Position numbers and translations under genes: made by a program
In this document: positions 1 to 5,226 of the stretch, in pieces
How positions within the stretch are numbered: the first letter of the stretch is position 1
Layout: every line of letters begins with the position of its first letter
DNA from: Kiritimatiellia bacterium
GTDB taxonomy: Bacteria > Verrucomicrobiota > Kiritimatiellia > RFP12 > UBA1067
DNA: 5,226 bases
NCBI GenBank assembly: GCA_017936245.1
Contig: JAGBFY010000245.1
Location: forward strand, 1 to 5,226
Reading direction: 5' to 3'
The notes under the pieces: model-generated
Database searches by the model: none
What the model saw: only the letters and a program-made list of their open reading frames with translations
Told to the model about the DNA's origin: nothing

Positions 1-2
1 AT

Positions 3-614
3 GAGACGACCAATGCGCTCGTGCGTTACGATATCCGCCAGCGTTCCTTCTCAGGGAGTGCCACATATGAGCAGACATTCGCCCGCGATGTCCGTTCGTG
101 GTCGCTTGAGGGGAGTATGGATGGCATCAATTGGGAGAACCTCGATACCGTCATATCAAACGCCCATCCCGCCACTGGGGCAGAATATAGATGGATTGGA
201 ACGAATCGCTCTTCTGCGCACAATTCCTTGGAAGGATTGGGGCCAATCGCCCCTGAGACATCCCGTGATCTTCTGCGTCCTTCATCGGTGGCGAGTGTGT
301 CGGCGGCTGCGGGGGCTACTGTAAAGGTCAATGCCGCACTTCCCACGGCAAAAATCAAGGTTGACTATGCGCTTGGCGGCGGAACGATCGAGGGTTTTGC
401 GCTTGCCAAGAACGGTACGCTTGAGGTGGTCAACGTTCCCGAGGACACGGGAAGTTCGCTTCTGATTCCTCTTTCGCTCGTCAATGTCTCCGGTGCGGAA
501 AACATTTCCGGGTACACCGTATTGGTCAACGGAAAGAACAAGAGCTGGTCGTGCAGGTGCTCCAACGGATATCTCAAGGTAGATGCGCCCGGCACAGTCA
601 TTCTGTTCCGTTAA
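3..614 (+). CDS. C-terminal part of a surface/secreted protein with an F5/8 type C (discoidin)-like segment, 5' end outside the window
   Basis: The frame is open from the left edge of the window to a TAA at 612-614, so this is the 3' end of a longer gene. A GTG at 21 is probably internal, because the upstream codons (ETTNAL) continue the same style. Residues around 75-150 nt contain RDVRSWSLEGSMDGINWENL, which resembles the strand of F5/8 type C (discoidin) carbohydrate-binding domains that reads W-x-L-x-G-S-x-D-G-x-x-W. After it come an Ala/Ser/Val-rich linker and a beta-rich tail of about 90 residues ending GTVILFR. No membrane segment, sorting motif or catalytic residues are visible. Proteins of this kind are usually exported and bind glycans or the cell envelope; this role is inferred from the family. 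The substrate and the N-terminal domains cannot be seen. The short match leaves the domain call moderately uncertain, although the reading frame itself is well supported. Confidence 0.75.
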   Translation, partial: ETTNALVRYDIRQRSFSGSATYEQTFARDVRSWSLEGSMDGINWENLDTVISNAHPATGAEYRWIGTNRSSAHNSLEGLGPIAPETSRDLLRPSSVASVSAAAGATVKVNAALPTAKIKVDYALGGGTIEGFALAKNGTLEVVNVPEDTGSSLLIPLSLVNVSGAENISGYTVLVNGKNKSWSCRCSNGYLKVDAPGTVILFR

Positions 615-686
615 CATTTCCCGATGAAGTTGCGCCGTCAAATCATGTGGGAGTGGGAATGTGGAAATCTCCATGTCAAATAGTGC

Positions 687-715
687 TTTCCCGGCTAGCG
701 ATGTTTTGGTAGAAT
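687..715 (+). promoter_or_regulatory. Weak sigma70-like promoter candidate upstream of smc
   Basis: TAGAAT at 710-715 is a good -10 hexamer, with TTTCCC at 687-692 seventeen bases upstream as a poor -35. It lies about 40 bases before the smc start, in the only intergenic space ahead of that gene. The -35 matches the consensus at only three of six positions, so the site is plausible rather than shown. If it is real, smc is transcribed on its own, independently of the surface-protein gene upstream. Confidence 0.3.
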
Positions 716-740
716 ATGCGGGCAAATAAAGATATTCACT

Positions 741-746
741 GGAGAG
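741..746 (+). promoter_or_regulatory. Ribosome binding site of smc
   Basis: GGAGAG lies nine bases before the GTG at 756. It decides the start: the protein then begins MYLKQLDILGFKSFADKT, the canonical bacterial SMC N-terminus, and no ATG gives a full-length head domain. Confidence 0.75.
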
Positions 747-755
747 TGGCGTAAA

Positions 756-3700
756 GTGTATCTCAAGCAACTTGACATCTTAGGCTTCAAGAGTTTTGCG
801 GACAAGACCAGGCTCACGTTCGAGCCTGGCATGATTGCTATCGTCGGACCTAACGGCTGCGGCAAGTCCAACGTGTCGGACGCAATACGTTGGGTGCTTG
901 GTGAACAGCGTCCTACTGCTCTGCGATGCACGAAGCTTGCCGACGTTGTGTTCAACGGCACCGATACGCGAAAGCCGCTCGGCCTCTGCGAGGTTTCAAT
1001 CACGTTTGCGGACTGTGAAAAGGAACTTGGCACCGAATATGCGGAAGTGACGATCACGCGCCGTGTCTATCGTGACGGAAGCGGCGAATACTTCATAAAC
1101 AAGGTTCGCTGCGGACTTAAGGACGTAAAGCGTCTCTTCATGGGAACAGGTATCGGAACAACGTCCTATTCCGTGATGGCGCAGGGTCAAATTGACCAGA
1201 TTCTTTCATCCAAGCCGGAAGATCGCCGTGCCGTGTTCGAGGAGGCTGCCGGTATCACGAAGTTCAAGGCTGACCGCAAGGAGGCCATCCGCAAGATTGA
1301 GCAGACGGAGCAGAACCTTCTGCGCGAGGCGGATGTTCTGCGCGAAATGAAGCGTCAGATCGGATCTCTCCAGCGTCAGGTCGGAAAGGCGCAAAGGTAC
1401 AAGGAACTGCGCGACGAAGTTCGCGGTCTCGATATTTACGTTTCACGCAACAAGATCCGCACTTTCGATCTTGCGCTCGAACTCAACGCCGCAAAGCGTG
1501 TTGAAACCGACAATCTTATCGAGGAATCCACCAATGCCGTCGCCGCCGCGGAAGAGGCTGGGCGCCGTCTTCATCAGGAGATACATGCAGCAGAAGAGCG
1601 CCTCGGCGCTCTTGCATCAGAGGCCGCAGCCGCAGAGGCTGGGTATCGTCGTGCGCAGGAGATGATAGCGGTCAACACGCAGCGAATCTCCGAATACAAG
1701 TCATTCTCGGATCGTGACGGACGCGAGATCGAGGATGCGAGGCGCCTTCTCGAAGAGGCGGGGATGCAGCTTGATTCCCTTGAACAGAAGGCCGCACTTC
1801 TTGAGTCCGGTGTTGAGAGCGCGCTTGCCGAGCTTGATGCTGCGCAGGCGGCGTTTGACGAGTCGCAGCAGCGTATCGACGCATTGCGTATTGCGCTCCA
1901 GAACGCACGTTCCGAATCCGCGATCTGCGACCGTCAGGCGGCGGAGATCCGCGATACGATCGCCCGTCTTGAATACGAGGCGAGAGAGTCCATCCTGAAG
2001 AAGGAGCGCCTTGCATCAGAGTCTGCGCAACTCAAGGAGGCTGTAGCTGCAGCGGATGCAAACCTTACGGACGTGTCTGCGCGTCTCGAAGCGGCGCAGA
2101 GTTCAGAAGGCGAGCTTGCGGAGGCTGTCTCCGCCAAGTCGGCGGAGGCTGAGGCGTTCAGGAACGAAGTCGAGGAACTTCGCGCCAATTTCGGAAAGAT
2201 GCAGGCCGAGGCGGCGGCGAAAGAGGCTGAGCTCAACTATCTTAACGATGCACAGGATGCGGCGGCGGCGTTCTCTGCCGGTGCGCAGGCGATGCTTGAG
2301 GGGAAGCTCAACCTGCCTGAAGGAACGGTGCTTGGTTCGCTCGCAGACCGTTTTGACGCGCCTGCCGAATACCGCACGGCACTTGAGGCATCATTGCGCA
2401 GTTGGCTTGATGCTGTTGTCGTAAAGGATGTGGATGCCGCTGCGGCGGCGGTGGATGCGCTTGTGAAGGGTGAAGCCGGAAGTGCTCGCATAATCTGTCT
2501 TGAGGGCGATAGGGGTGCTCCTAAGGTCAAATCTTCCTTGTCCTCTGATTTCAAACGTCTTGTCGATGTCGTGCAGGTCGAAGATTCCTTCAGGTCTGCG
2601 GCTGAGGCTCTCATTGGAAACGTGTATGTGGCCGGAAGTCTTGAGGCTATGCAGTCTGCCGCCATTGAAGATGGGGTTGCGCTTGTTACGGTTGATGGAG
2701 TGATCCGCAGGGCTGATGGCACGTATGAGGTTTGGCAGCCTGGGGCAGCCGTGTCGTCACCGCTTTCACGCAAGATGCTTGTTACGGAGGCGCAGTCAGC
2801 GTTGGAGACTCTTCAGCGCAGGATTGTCGAAGGCGAGGAAACGCTTTCCACTGCGTCCGAAAAATCGGTACGTCTGGCCGAAGAGTTGAGGAATCTTCAG
2901 GAGAGACTTTCGGAGGCGCGTCGCGCTGCCGCTCAGGCTCAGGGCGAATTTACGTCTCTTGAACGCGATGCGAACCAGCTGAAGTCTCGTCTTGAGCGGG
3001 TAGGAGTTGAACTGGAGTCTGTGTTGGAGGCGAACGCTGATGGGGACGCGAAGCGCGAGTCGTTGGCTGTCGAGCTTGAATCGACTGTAGCGAAGCGCGA
3101 CGCGCTTCTTGATGAGACGGCTCAGAAGCAGGATGAGCTCATGGAGCTTGAGACGTCCAACGCCGAGAAGAGCCGCATACTCACCGAGAAGCGCGTAGCC
3201 GCCGGTCAGATGGAGAGCGAGCTCGAATTCACAAGCCGCCAGAAGGAGGATGTCGAGAAGCGCAAGGCCGAGCTTTTCAAGACGGTCGAAGGGCGTGAGA
3301 ACGGCATCCGCGGATATCAGGAGTCCATCGCCCGCCTTACAGACGAAACGATGGAGCTTCAGGAGTCGCTGCAGCCGTTGCAGGAGAAGTTCGCAGACGT
3401 CCGTGCGCGGACTGAGGATGAACGCGCAAACCGCGAATCGCTGAATGCGCAGCTGTATCAGGCTGATGCGGAGATCACCGCGAGGCGTAACGCTTTGGAT
3501 GGCGCCCGCGACACCAAGGCTAAACTTGAGGTCGCTTCTGCCGAATCGACGATGCTCCGTCAGAACCTCTATGACCATCTTAGTCAGGAGTACGGTCTTG
3601 ATGCACAGCAGGTGATGCGTGAACCCGATCCCGAGTTCAAGGGGGAACCGCCGCCGGCTGAAGTGCTTGAGGCGAAGGTGAACGACATCAACGCCAAGAT

Positions 3701-4331
3701 TGCGGCGTTGGGTCCGGTGAACATGGTCGCGATTGACGAGTTCCGTGAACTTGAAGAGCGCTACACAAGAGAGAAGGAGCAGGAAGCCGACCTTCTTGCC
3801 GCCAAGGCGCAGATCATGGAGCTTATCACCGATCTGAATGGCAAGTCTGGTGAGATGTTCAAAGCCACATTCGAGAAGGCTAACGAGAACTTCCAGAAGA
3901 TGTTCACGAAGCTCTTCAACGGCGGAGAGGCGCGTCTTGTTCTTCTTGAGAACGAACAGGATCCGCTTGAATGCGGTATCGATATCATTGCGCGTCCTCC
4001 AGGCAAGCGTCCGCAGAGCGTGACGCTCCTCTCTGGTGGCGAGCGTACGATGACGGCCGTCGCGCTTCTGTTCGCAATTTTCCGTATCAAACCGGCTCCG
4101 TTCACGATGCTGGACGAGCTTGATGCCGCTCTTGACGATGCGAACATCGGACGTTTCGTTGATGCTCTCAAGGAGTTCCTCGACCGTTCTCAGTTCCTCA
4201 TCATCACGCATAACCAGCATACTATCGCCGGTTCCGATATCGTCTATGGCGTAAGCCAGCAGGAGAAGGGCGTATCCCGCGTCATTTCGATGAAGCTATC
4301 CGACTTGAGCCCAAAGAAGCATCAGGACTGA
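756..4331 (+). CDS. smc: Chromosome segregation/condensation ATPase SMC, complete
   Basis: This is the chromosome-organising SMC ATPase, which in bacteria forms a ring with ScpA and ScpB and acts on the nucleoid. The protein has 1191 residues, normal for the family. Seen in order: the N-terminal head with LGFKSFADKT, Walker A GPNGCGKS at 31-38, an arginine at 57 in the R-finger/R-loop segment (LRCTK rather than the common LRGGK), and the Q-loop region MAQGQIDQILSSKPEDRR with Q143, followed by FEEAAGITKFK. A first long Ala/Glu-rich coiled-coil arm spans about 171-515, the hinge about 520-665 and the second arm about 675-980. LGPVNMVAIDEF at 985-996 marks the start of the C-terminal head. The signature LSGGE is at 1092-1096, Walker B is MLDELDAALDD with D1120 and E1121, and SQFLIITHN supplies the H-loop histidine. 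The start is GTG with a good ribosome binding site. The second half of the hinge lacks the usual GG-xxx-GG glycines. No scpA, scpB or ftsY lies nearby. Identity is secure from the motifs alone. Confidence 0.98.
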   Translation: MYLKQLDILGFKSFADKTRLTFEPGMIAIVGPNGCGKSNVSDAIRWVLGEQRPTALRCTKLADVVFNGTDTRKPLGLCEVSITFADCEKELGTEYAEVTITRRVYRDGSGEYFINKVRCGLKDVKRLFMGTGIGTTSYSVMAQGQIDQILSSKPEDRRAVFEEAAGITKFKADRKEAIRKIEQTEQNLLREADVLREMKRQIGSLQRQVGKAQRYKELRDEVRGLDIYVSRNKIRTFDLALELNAAKRVETDNLIEESTNAVAAAEEAGRRLHQEIHAAEERLGALASEAAAAEAGYRRAQEMIAVNTQRISEYKSFSDRDGREIEDARRLLEEAGMQLDSLEQKAALLESGVESALAELDAAQAAFDESQQRIDALRIALQNARSESAICDRQAAEIRDTIARLEYEARESILKKERLASESAQLKEAVAAADANLTDVSARLEAAQSSEGELAEAVSAKSAEAEAFRNEVEELRANFGKMQAEAAAKEAELNYLNDAQDAAAAFSAGAQAMLEGKLNLPEGTVLGSLADRFDAPAEYRTALEASLRSWLDAVVVKDVDAAAAAVDALVKGEAGSARIICLEGDRGAPKVKSSLSSDFKRLVDVVQVEDSFRSAAEALIGNVYVAGSLEAMQSAAIEDGVALVTVDGVIRRADGTYEVWQPGAAVSSPLSRKMLVTEAQSALETLQRRIVEGEETLSTASEKSVRLAEELRNLQERLSEARRAAAQAQGEFTSLERDANQLKSRLERVGVELESVLEANADGDAKRESLAVELESTVAKRDALLDETAQKQDELMELETSNAEKSRILTEKRVAAGQMESELEFTSRQKEDVEKRKAELFKTVEGRENGIRGYQESIARLTDETMELQESLQPLQEKFADVRARTEDERANRESLNAQLYQADAEITARRNALDGARDTKAKLEVASAESTMLRQNLYDHLSQEYGLDAQQVMREPDPEFKGEPPPAEVLEAKVNDINAKIAALGPVNMVAIDEFRELEERYTREKEQEADLLAAKAQIMELITDLNGKSGEMFKATFEKANENFQKMFTKLFNGGEARLVLLENEQDPLECGIDIIARPPGKRPQSVTLLSGGERTMTAVALLFAIFRIKPAPFTMLDELDAALDDANIGRFVDALKEFLDRSQFLIITHNQHTIAGSDIVYGVSQQEKGVSRVISMKLSDLSPKKHQD

Positions 4332-4337
4332 AGGTTA

Positions 4338-4422
4338 AAGGTGAACATAGGAATTTTGCCTTAGGCAAAATTTCCCCTAAAGGGAAATTCCGCTCTTCAC
4401 CTTCACCTAAAATCTTCACCTT
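4338..4422. repeat. Compound palindromic element behind smc
   Basis: Several inverted repeats nest here, seven bases after the smc stop. AAGGTGAA at 4338-4345 can pair with TTCACCTT at 4396-4403 or again at 4415-4422. Inside lies a hairpin at 4350-4374 (TTTTGCC, loop TTA, GGCAAAA, extended to 11 pairs with one G-T) and a second at 4369-4389 (AATTTCCC, loop CTAAA, GGGAAATT). GGAATTT at 4350-4356 can alternatively pair with AAATTCC at 4385-4391, so mutually exclusive folds exist. TTCACCT occurs three times on the right side (4396, 4402, 4415). No T-run follows, so it is not a textbook intrinsic terminator, though it may still end or stabilise the smc transcript. A dispersed intergenic repeat is the main alternative. 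Confidence 0.6.
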
Positions 4423-4489
4423 AAAATCAAAAGCCAAAGCCTTTGACCGACGGTGGTACAAAAGTACGTGGAAGGAGGGGGCTTTGCAC

Positions 4490-4534
4490 ATGATAATTTC
4501 AGGGTTGGACGAGTGGGACGCGCAGGACGTGTAG
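4490..4534 (+). CDS. 14-residue mini-ORF behind a strong Shine-Dalgarno, reading into the first repeat array
   Basis: AAGGAGG at 4472-4478 is a near-perfect Shine-Dalgarno, 11 bases ahead of an ATG at 4490. The frame gives MIISGLDEWDAQDV and stops at TAG 4532-4534. Its last codons are the 9-bp array units, so aspartate recurs every third residue. It is too short to judge as a protein. It could be a leader peptide, the leftover start of a lost gene, or a purine-rich coincidence. Confidence 0.2.
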   Translation: MIISGLDEWDAQDV

Positions 4535-4540
4535 GACATT
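4505..4540 (+). repeat. Array of four 9-bp degenerate repeats (left arm)
   Basis: Four contiguous 9-bp units start at 4505, 4514, 4523 and 4532, and each carries GGAC at the same place. The units are TTGGACGAG, then TGGGACGCG, then CAGGACGTG, then TAGGACATT, giving the consensus NNGGACGNG. The array matches, in the same unit order, the reverse complement of the array at 4773-4808, with 30 of 36 positions identical by my count. Confidence 0.8.
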
Positions 4541-4772
4541 TGATTTTCAAGAAGAAATAATCAGAGTACTTTGCGCTTGTATTTACACGATTCACGATCG
4601 TTTTTGGTAGGTCGATAGAAGTGCAATCTCCATCCAGTTTATAATCAAGGTTTTCTGGCGGTATTATAGCCCACCGTCTGCCTTCATATCTTTCTTTCGC
4701 TTCTGCGGGTAGCGAAGCTTTTAAAATTTAATTTATAATCGAGAAACTCAATATGTTAATTTCAAGTATGAA

Positions 4773-4808
4773 AAAGTCCTGCACGTCCTACGCGTCGCAC
4801 TTGTCCTA
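4773..4808 (-). repeat. Array of four 9-bp degenerate repeats (right arm, inverted)
   Basis: Read on the minus strand from 4808, the units are TAGGACAAG, then TGCGACGCG, then TAGGACGTG, then CAGGACTTT. They have the same 9-bp period and order as the left array. Together the arrays bound a 304-bp segment (4505-4808) with 36-bp imperfect inverted ends. No clear target-site duplication is visible outside them. Confidence 0.8.
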
Positions 4809-4853
4809 CTTTTCTTATTGCCAGAGCGAAGCGCTCATCTGCCAACTTCTTGC

Positions 4854-4882
4854 TTGCTTTTGATGTCTGTAAGTGCTATTAT
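4854..4882 (+). promoter_or_regulatory. Promoter candidate for the nucleotidyltransferase pair
   Basis: TTGCTT at 4854-4859 and TATTAT at 4877-4882 are separated by 17 bases, which would place a transcript start near 4889, about two dozen bases before the ATG at 4913. The -10 is good and the -35 is half-consensus. No operator-like inverted repeat overlaps it. Confidence 0.35.
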
Positions 4883-4912
4883 TTGCCTCGTTTTCAGGAA
4901 AGATGATTTCTG

Positions 4913-5029
4913 ATGTGCAAGCTTGACGAAATACGTGCGAAGCGAGATGAGATTTACGCTATCGCAGGGAGGCACAAAGCCGAAAAGCTTTGGGCCTTCG
5001 GTTCGTGTGCACGGAAGGCGGTGATTTGA
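4913..5029 (+). pseudogene. Truncated MNT-type nucleotidyltransferase (38-residue stub)
   Basis: The reading frame encodes MCKLDEIRAKRDEIYAIAGR and continues to KLWAFGSCARKAVI before TGA. The helix followed by a strand and GSxxR (G30, S31, R34) is the start of the MNT/minimal nucleotidyltransferase fold, found in MntA-like antitoxins paired with HEPN toxins. A complete member has roughly 100 or more residues and continues with a D-x-D catalytic pair soon after the GS motif. Here that pair and everything after it are missing, and no other frame shortly downstream restores it. AGGA at 4896-4899 could serve as the ribosome binding site, with somewhat long spacing. The TGA lies two bases before the next ATG, so translation of the stub would couple to the next gene. 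It is most simply a deletion remnant. A retained short leader is the alternative. Confidence 0.6.
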
Positions 5030-5031
5030 GT

Positions 5032-5226
5032 ATGACTACGGGCAATAATCTATTAAATCCAGATTACAGGGATATGGTTGAATGTCTCTTGAAGGAAGGT
5101 GTGGATTTTATGCTCGTGGGCGGGTATGCAGTTGCTCTTCATGGTTGGCCGAGGACCACATTTGATATTGATTTTTGGATTATGGCTAATCCCGAGAACG
5201 CCAGAGCTGTAATGCGGGCGATAGCG
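5032..5226 (+). CDS. Nucleotidyltransferase of the AbiEii/DUF6036-like type, N-terminal part, 3' end outside the window
   Basis: The frame starts at ATG 5032 and is open to the window edge, giving 65 residues. After a short helix comes FMLVGGYAVALHG, then WPRTTFDIDFW, then NPENARAVMRAIA. The GG at 30-31, HG at 37-38, R41-T42 and the D45-x-D47 pair form the active-site pattern of this nucleotidyltransferase group, in which the aspartates bind metal for NMP transfer. Related proteins include AbiEii toxins and DUF6036 proteins in toxin-antitoxin and phage-defence loci, so a role in such a module is likely by family but not shown here. It follows the MNT stub with two bases between stop and start. 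The Shine-Dalgarno (AAGG at 5015-5018) lies within the stub and is distant, consistent with coupling. The acceptor is unknown and the partner gene, if any, lies beyond the window. Confidence 0.8.
   Translation, partial: MTTGNNLLNPDYRDMVECLLKEGVDFMLVGGYAVALHGWPRTTFDIDFWIMANPENARAVMRAIA

Larger units (their letters stand above)
4416..4727 (-). pseudogene. Start-less open frame of 103 codons, possible gene remnant
   Basis: On the minus strand the frame from 4727 down to a TGA at 4416-4418 has no internal stop, and an upstream TAA at 4728-4730 bounds it. There is no ATG; the first GTG is at 4595. The first 60 or so codons read like protein, for example YEGRRWAIIPPENLDYKLDG, while the part through the 9-bp array gives a low-complexity Arg-Pro-Thr run and the rest is unconvincing. 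Codons such as ATA, AGA and CTA appear that smc uses little. I recognise no family. It may be the decayed 3' end of a gene carried between the arrays, or chance. Confidence 0.2.
4332..4912. other. 581-bp gene-poor, AT-richer intergenic region with repeats
   Basis: No convincing protein-coding gene fills this stretch between smc and the nucleotidyltransferase stub. It holds a compound palindrome close behind smc, two inverted 9-bp repeat arrays, a start-less minus-strand open frame, a Shine-Dalgarno-led mini-ORF and a promoter candidate, all listed separately. The 4541-4770 part between the arrays is clearly richer in A and T than smc. A short hairpin (GAGCG, loop AAG, CGCTC at 4824-4836) and a TTCGCT/AGCGAA pair (4696-4701 with 4711-4716) are also present, with no T-run that would make either a standard terminator. 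The look is of an accessory or decaying segment. Confidence 0.7.

Noticed and set aside
1..324. Plus-strand open frame starting at position 1
   Set aside because: It is out of frame with the discoidin-like reading, is Arg/Pro-rich and has no motif; it looks like a shadow frame.
282..770. 162-residue minus-strand open frame across the first gene's end and the smc start
   Set aside because: It overlaps the surface-protein gene and the smc start on the opposite strand, and its composition is low-quality with no motif.
2796..4220. 474-residue minus-strand open frame inside smc
   Set aside because: It is fully antisense to a motif-verified gene. Its Leu/Arg-rich composition is what the Ala/Glu-rich coiled-coil codons give on the opposite strand, and it has no recognisable domain.
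4350..4389. Intrinsic terminator of smc
   Set aside because: The hairpins are good, but neither is followed by a run of T on the plus strand, so a standard terminator is not supported; they are kept as a palindromic element.
4282..4539. 85-residue minus-strand open frame reaching into the smc 3' end
   Set aside because: It runs through the 9-bp array and the palindromic element into antisense smc, with no ribosome binding site or recognisable protein.
4639..4667. Promoter with TATTAT at 4662-4667
   Set aside because: The -35 (TTATAA) is poor and no start codon with a ribosome binding site follows at a sensible distance.
4505..4808. Repeat arrays as a CRISPR
   Set aside because: The units are 9 bp and contiguous with no spacers, and the two arrays are in opposite orientation.
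4768..4863. 31-residue plus-strand frame starting MKKSCTSY through the right array
   Set aside because: It has no convincing ribosome binding site, and its Ser/Cys/Tyr-rich content comes from the repeat array.

Overview
The window looks like part of a Gram-negative-type bacterial chromosome with moderately high GC content. It carries one complete housekeeping gene, smc, flanked by the tail of a surface-type protein gene and by a gene-poor, visibly AT-richer stretch that leads into nucleotidyltransferase (toxin/antitoxin or phage-defence type) genes. The C-terminal style of the first protein (discoidin-like segment, then a beta-rich tail ending ...GTVILFR), the GTG start of smc and the repeat-laden intergenic DNA remind me of Verrucomicrobiota, Kiritimatiellota or Lentisphaerota genomes. 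That is an impression from style, not a demonstrated placement.

Layout: (1) Positions 3-614 hold the 3' end of a large secreted or surface protein with an F5/8 type C (discoidin)-like segment. (2) Positions 615-755 are a short intergenic region with a weak promoter candidate and the smc ribosome binding site. (3) Positions 756-4331 encode a complete 1191-residue SMC chromosome-condensation ATPase with every head motif present; the C-terminal part of its hinge departs from the usual glycine-rich pattern. (4) Positions 4332-4912 are about 580 bases without a convincing gene. They contain a compound palindromic element at 4338-4422 and two 36-bp arrays, each of four 9-bp units (consensus NNGGACGNG), in inverted orientation at 4505-4540 and 4773-4808. 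Between and around the arrays lie a start-less open frame on the minus strand, a 14-codon mini-ORF behind a strong Shine-Dalgarno sequence, and a promoter candidate at 4854-4882. (5) Positions 4913-5029 encode a 38-residue stub of an MNT-type nucleotidyltransferase that ends just after its GSCAR motif. Two bases later, at 5032, begins a second nucleotidyltransferase of the AbiEii/DUF6036-like type, which runs off the window.

SMC is expected to work with ScpA and ScpB in chromosome organisation, but neither partner is in the window and nothing here suggests an operon with its neighbours. The nucleotidyltransferase pair has the spacing of a translationally coupled unit. The first gene appears broken, which suggests a decayed or rearranged module. 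The most unusual signal is the pair of inverted 9-bp repeat arrays, which match each other unit by unit in the same order (30 of 36 positions by my count) and could be the ends of a small mobile element or a long-range RNA or protein-binding structure.
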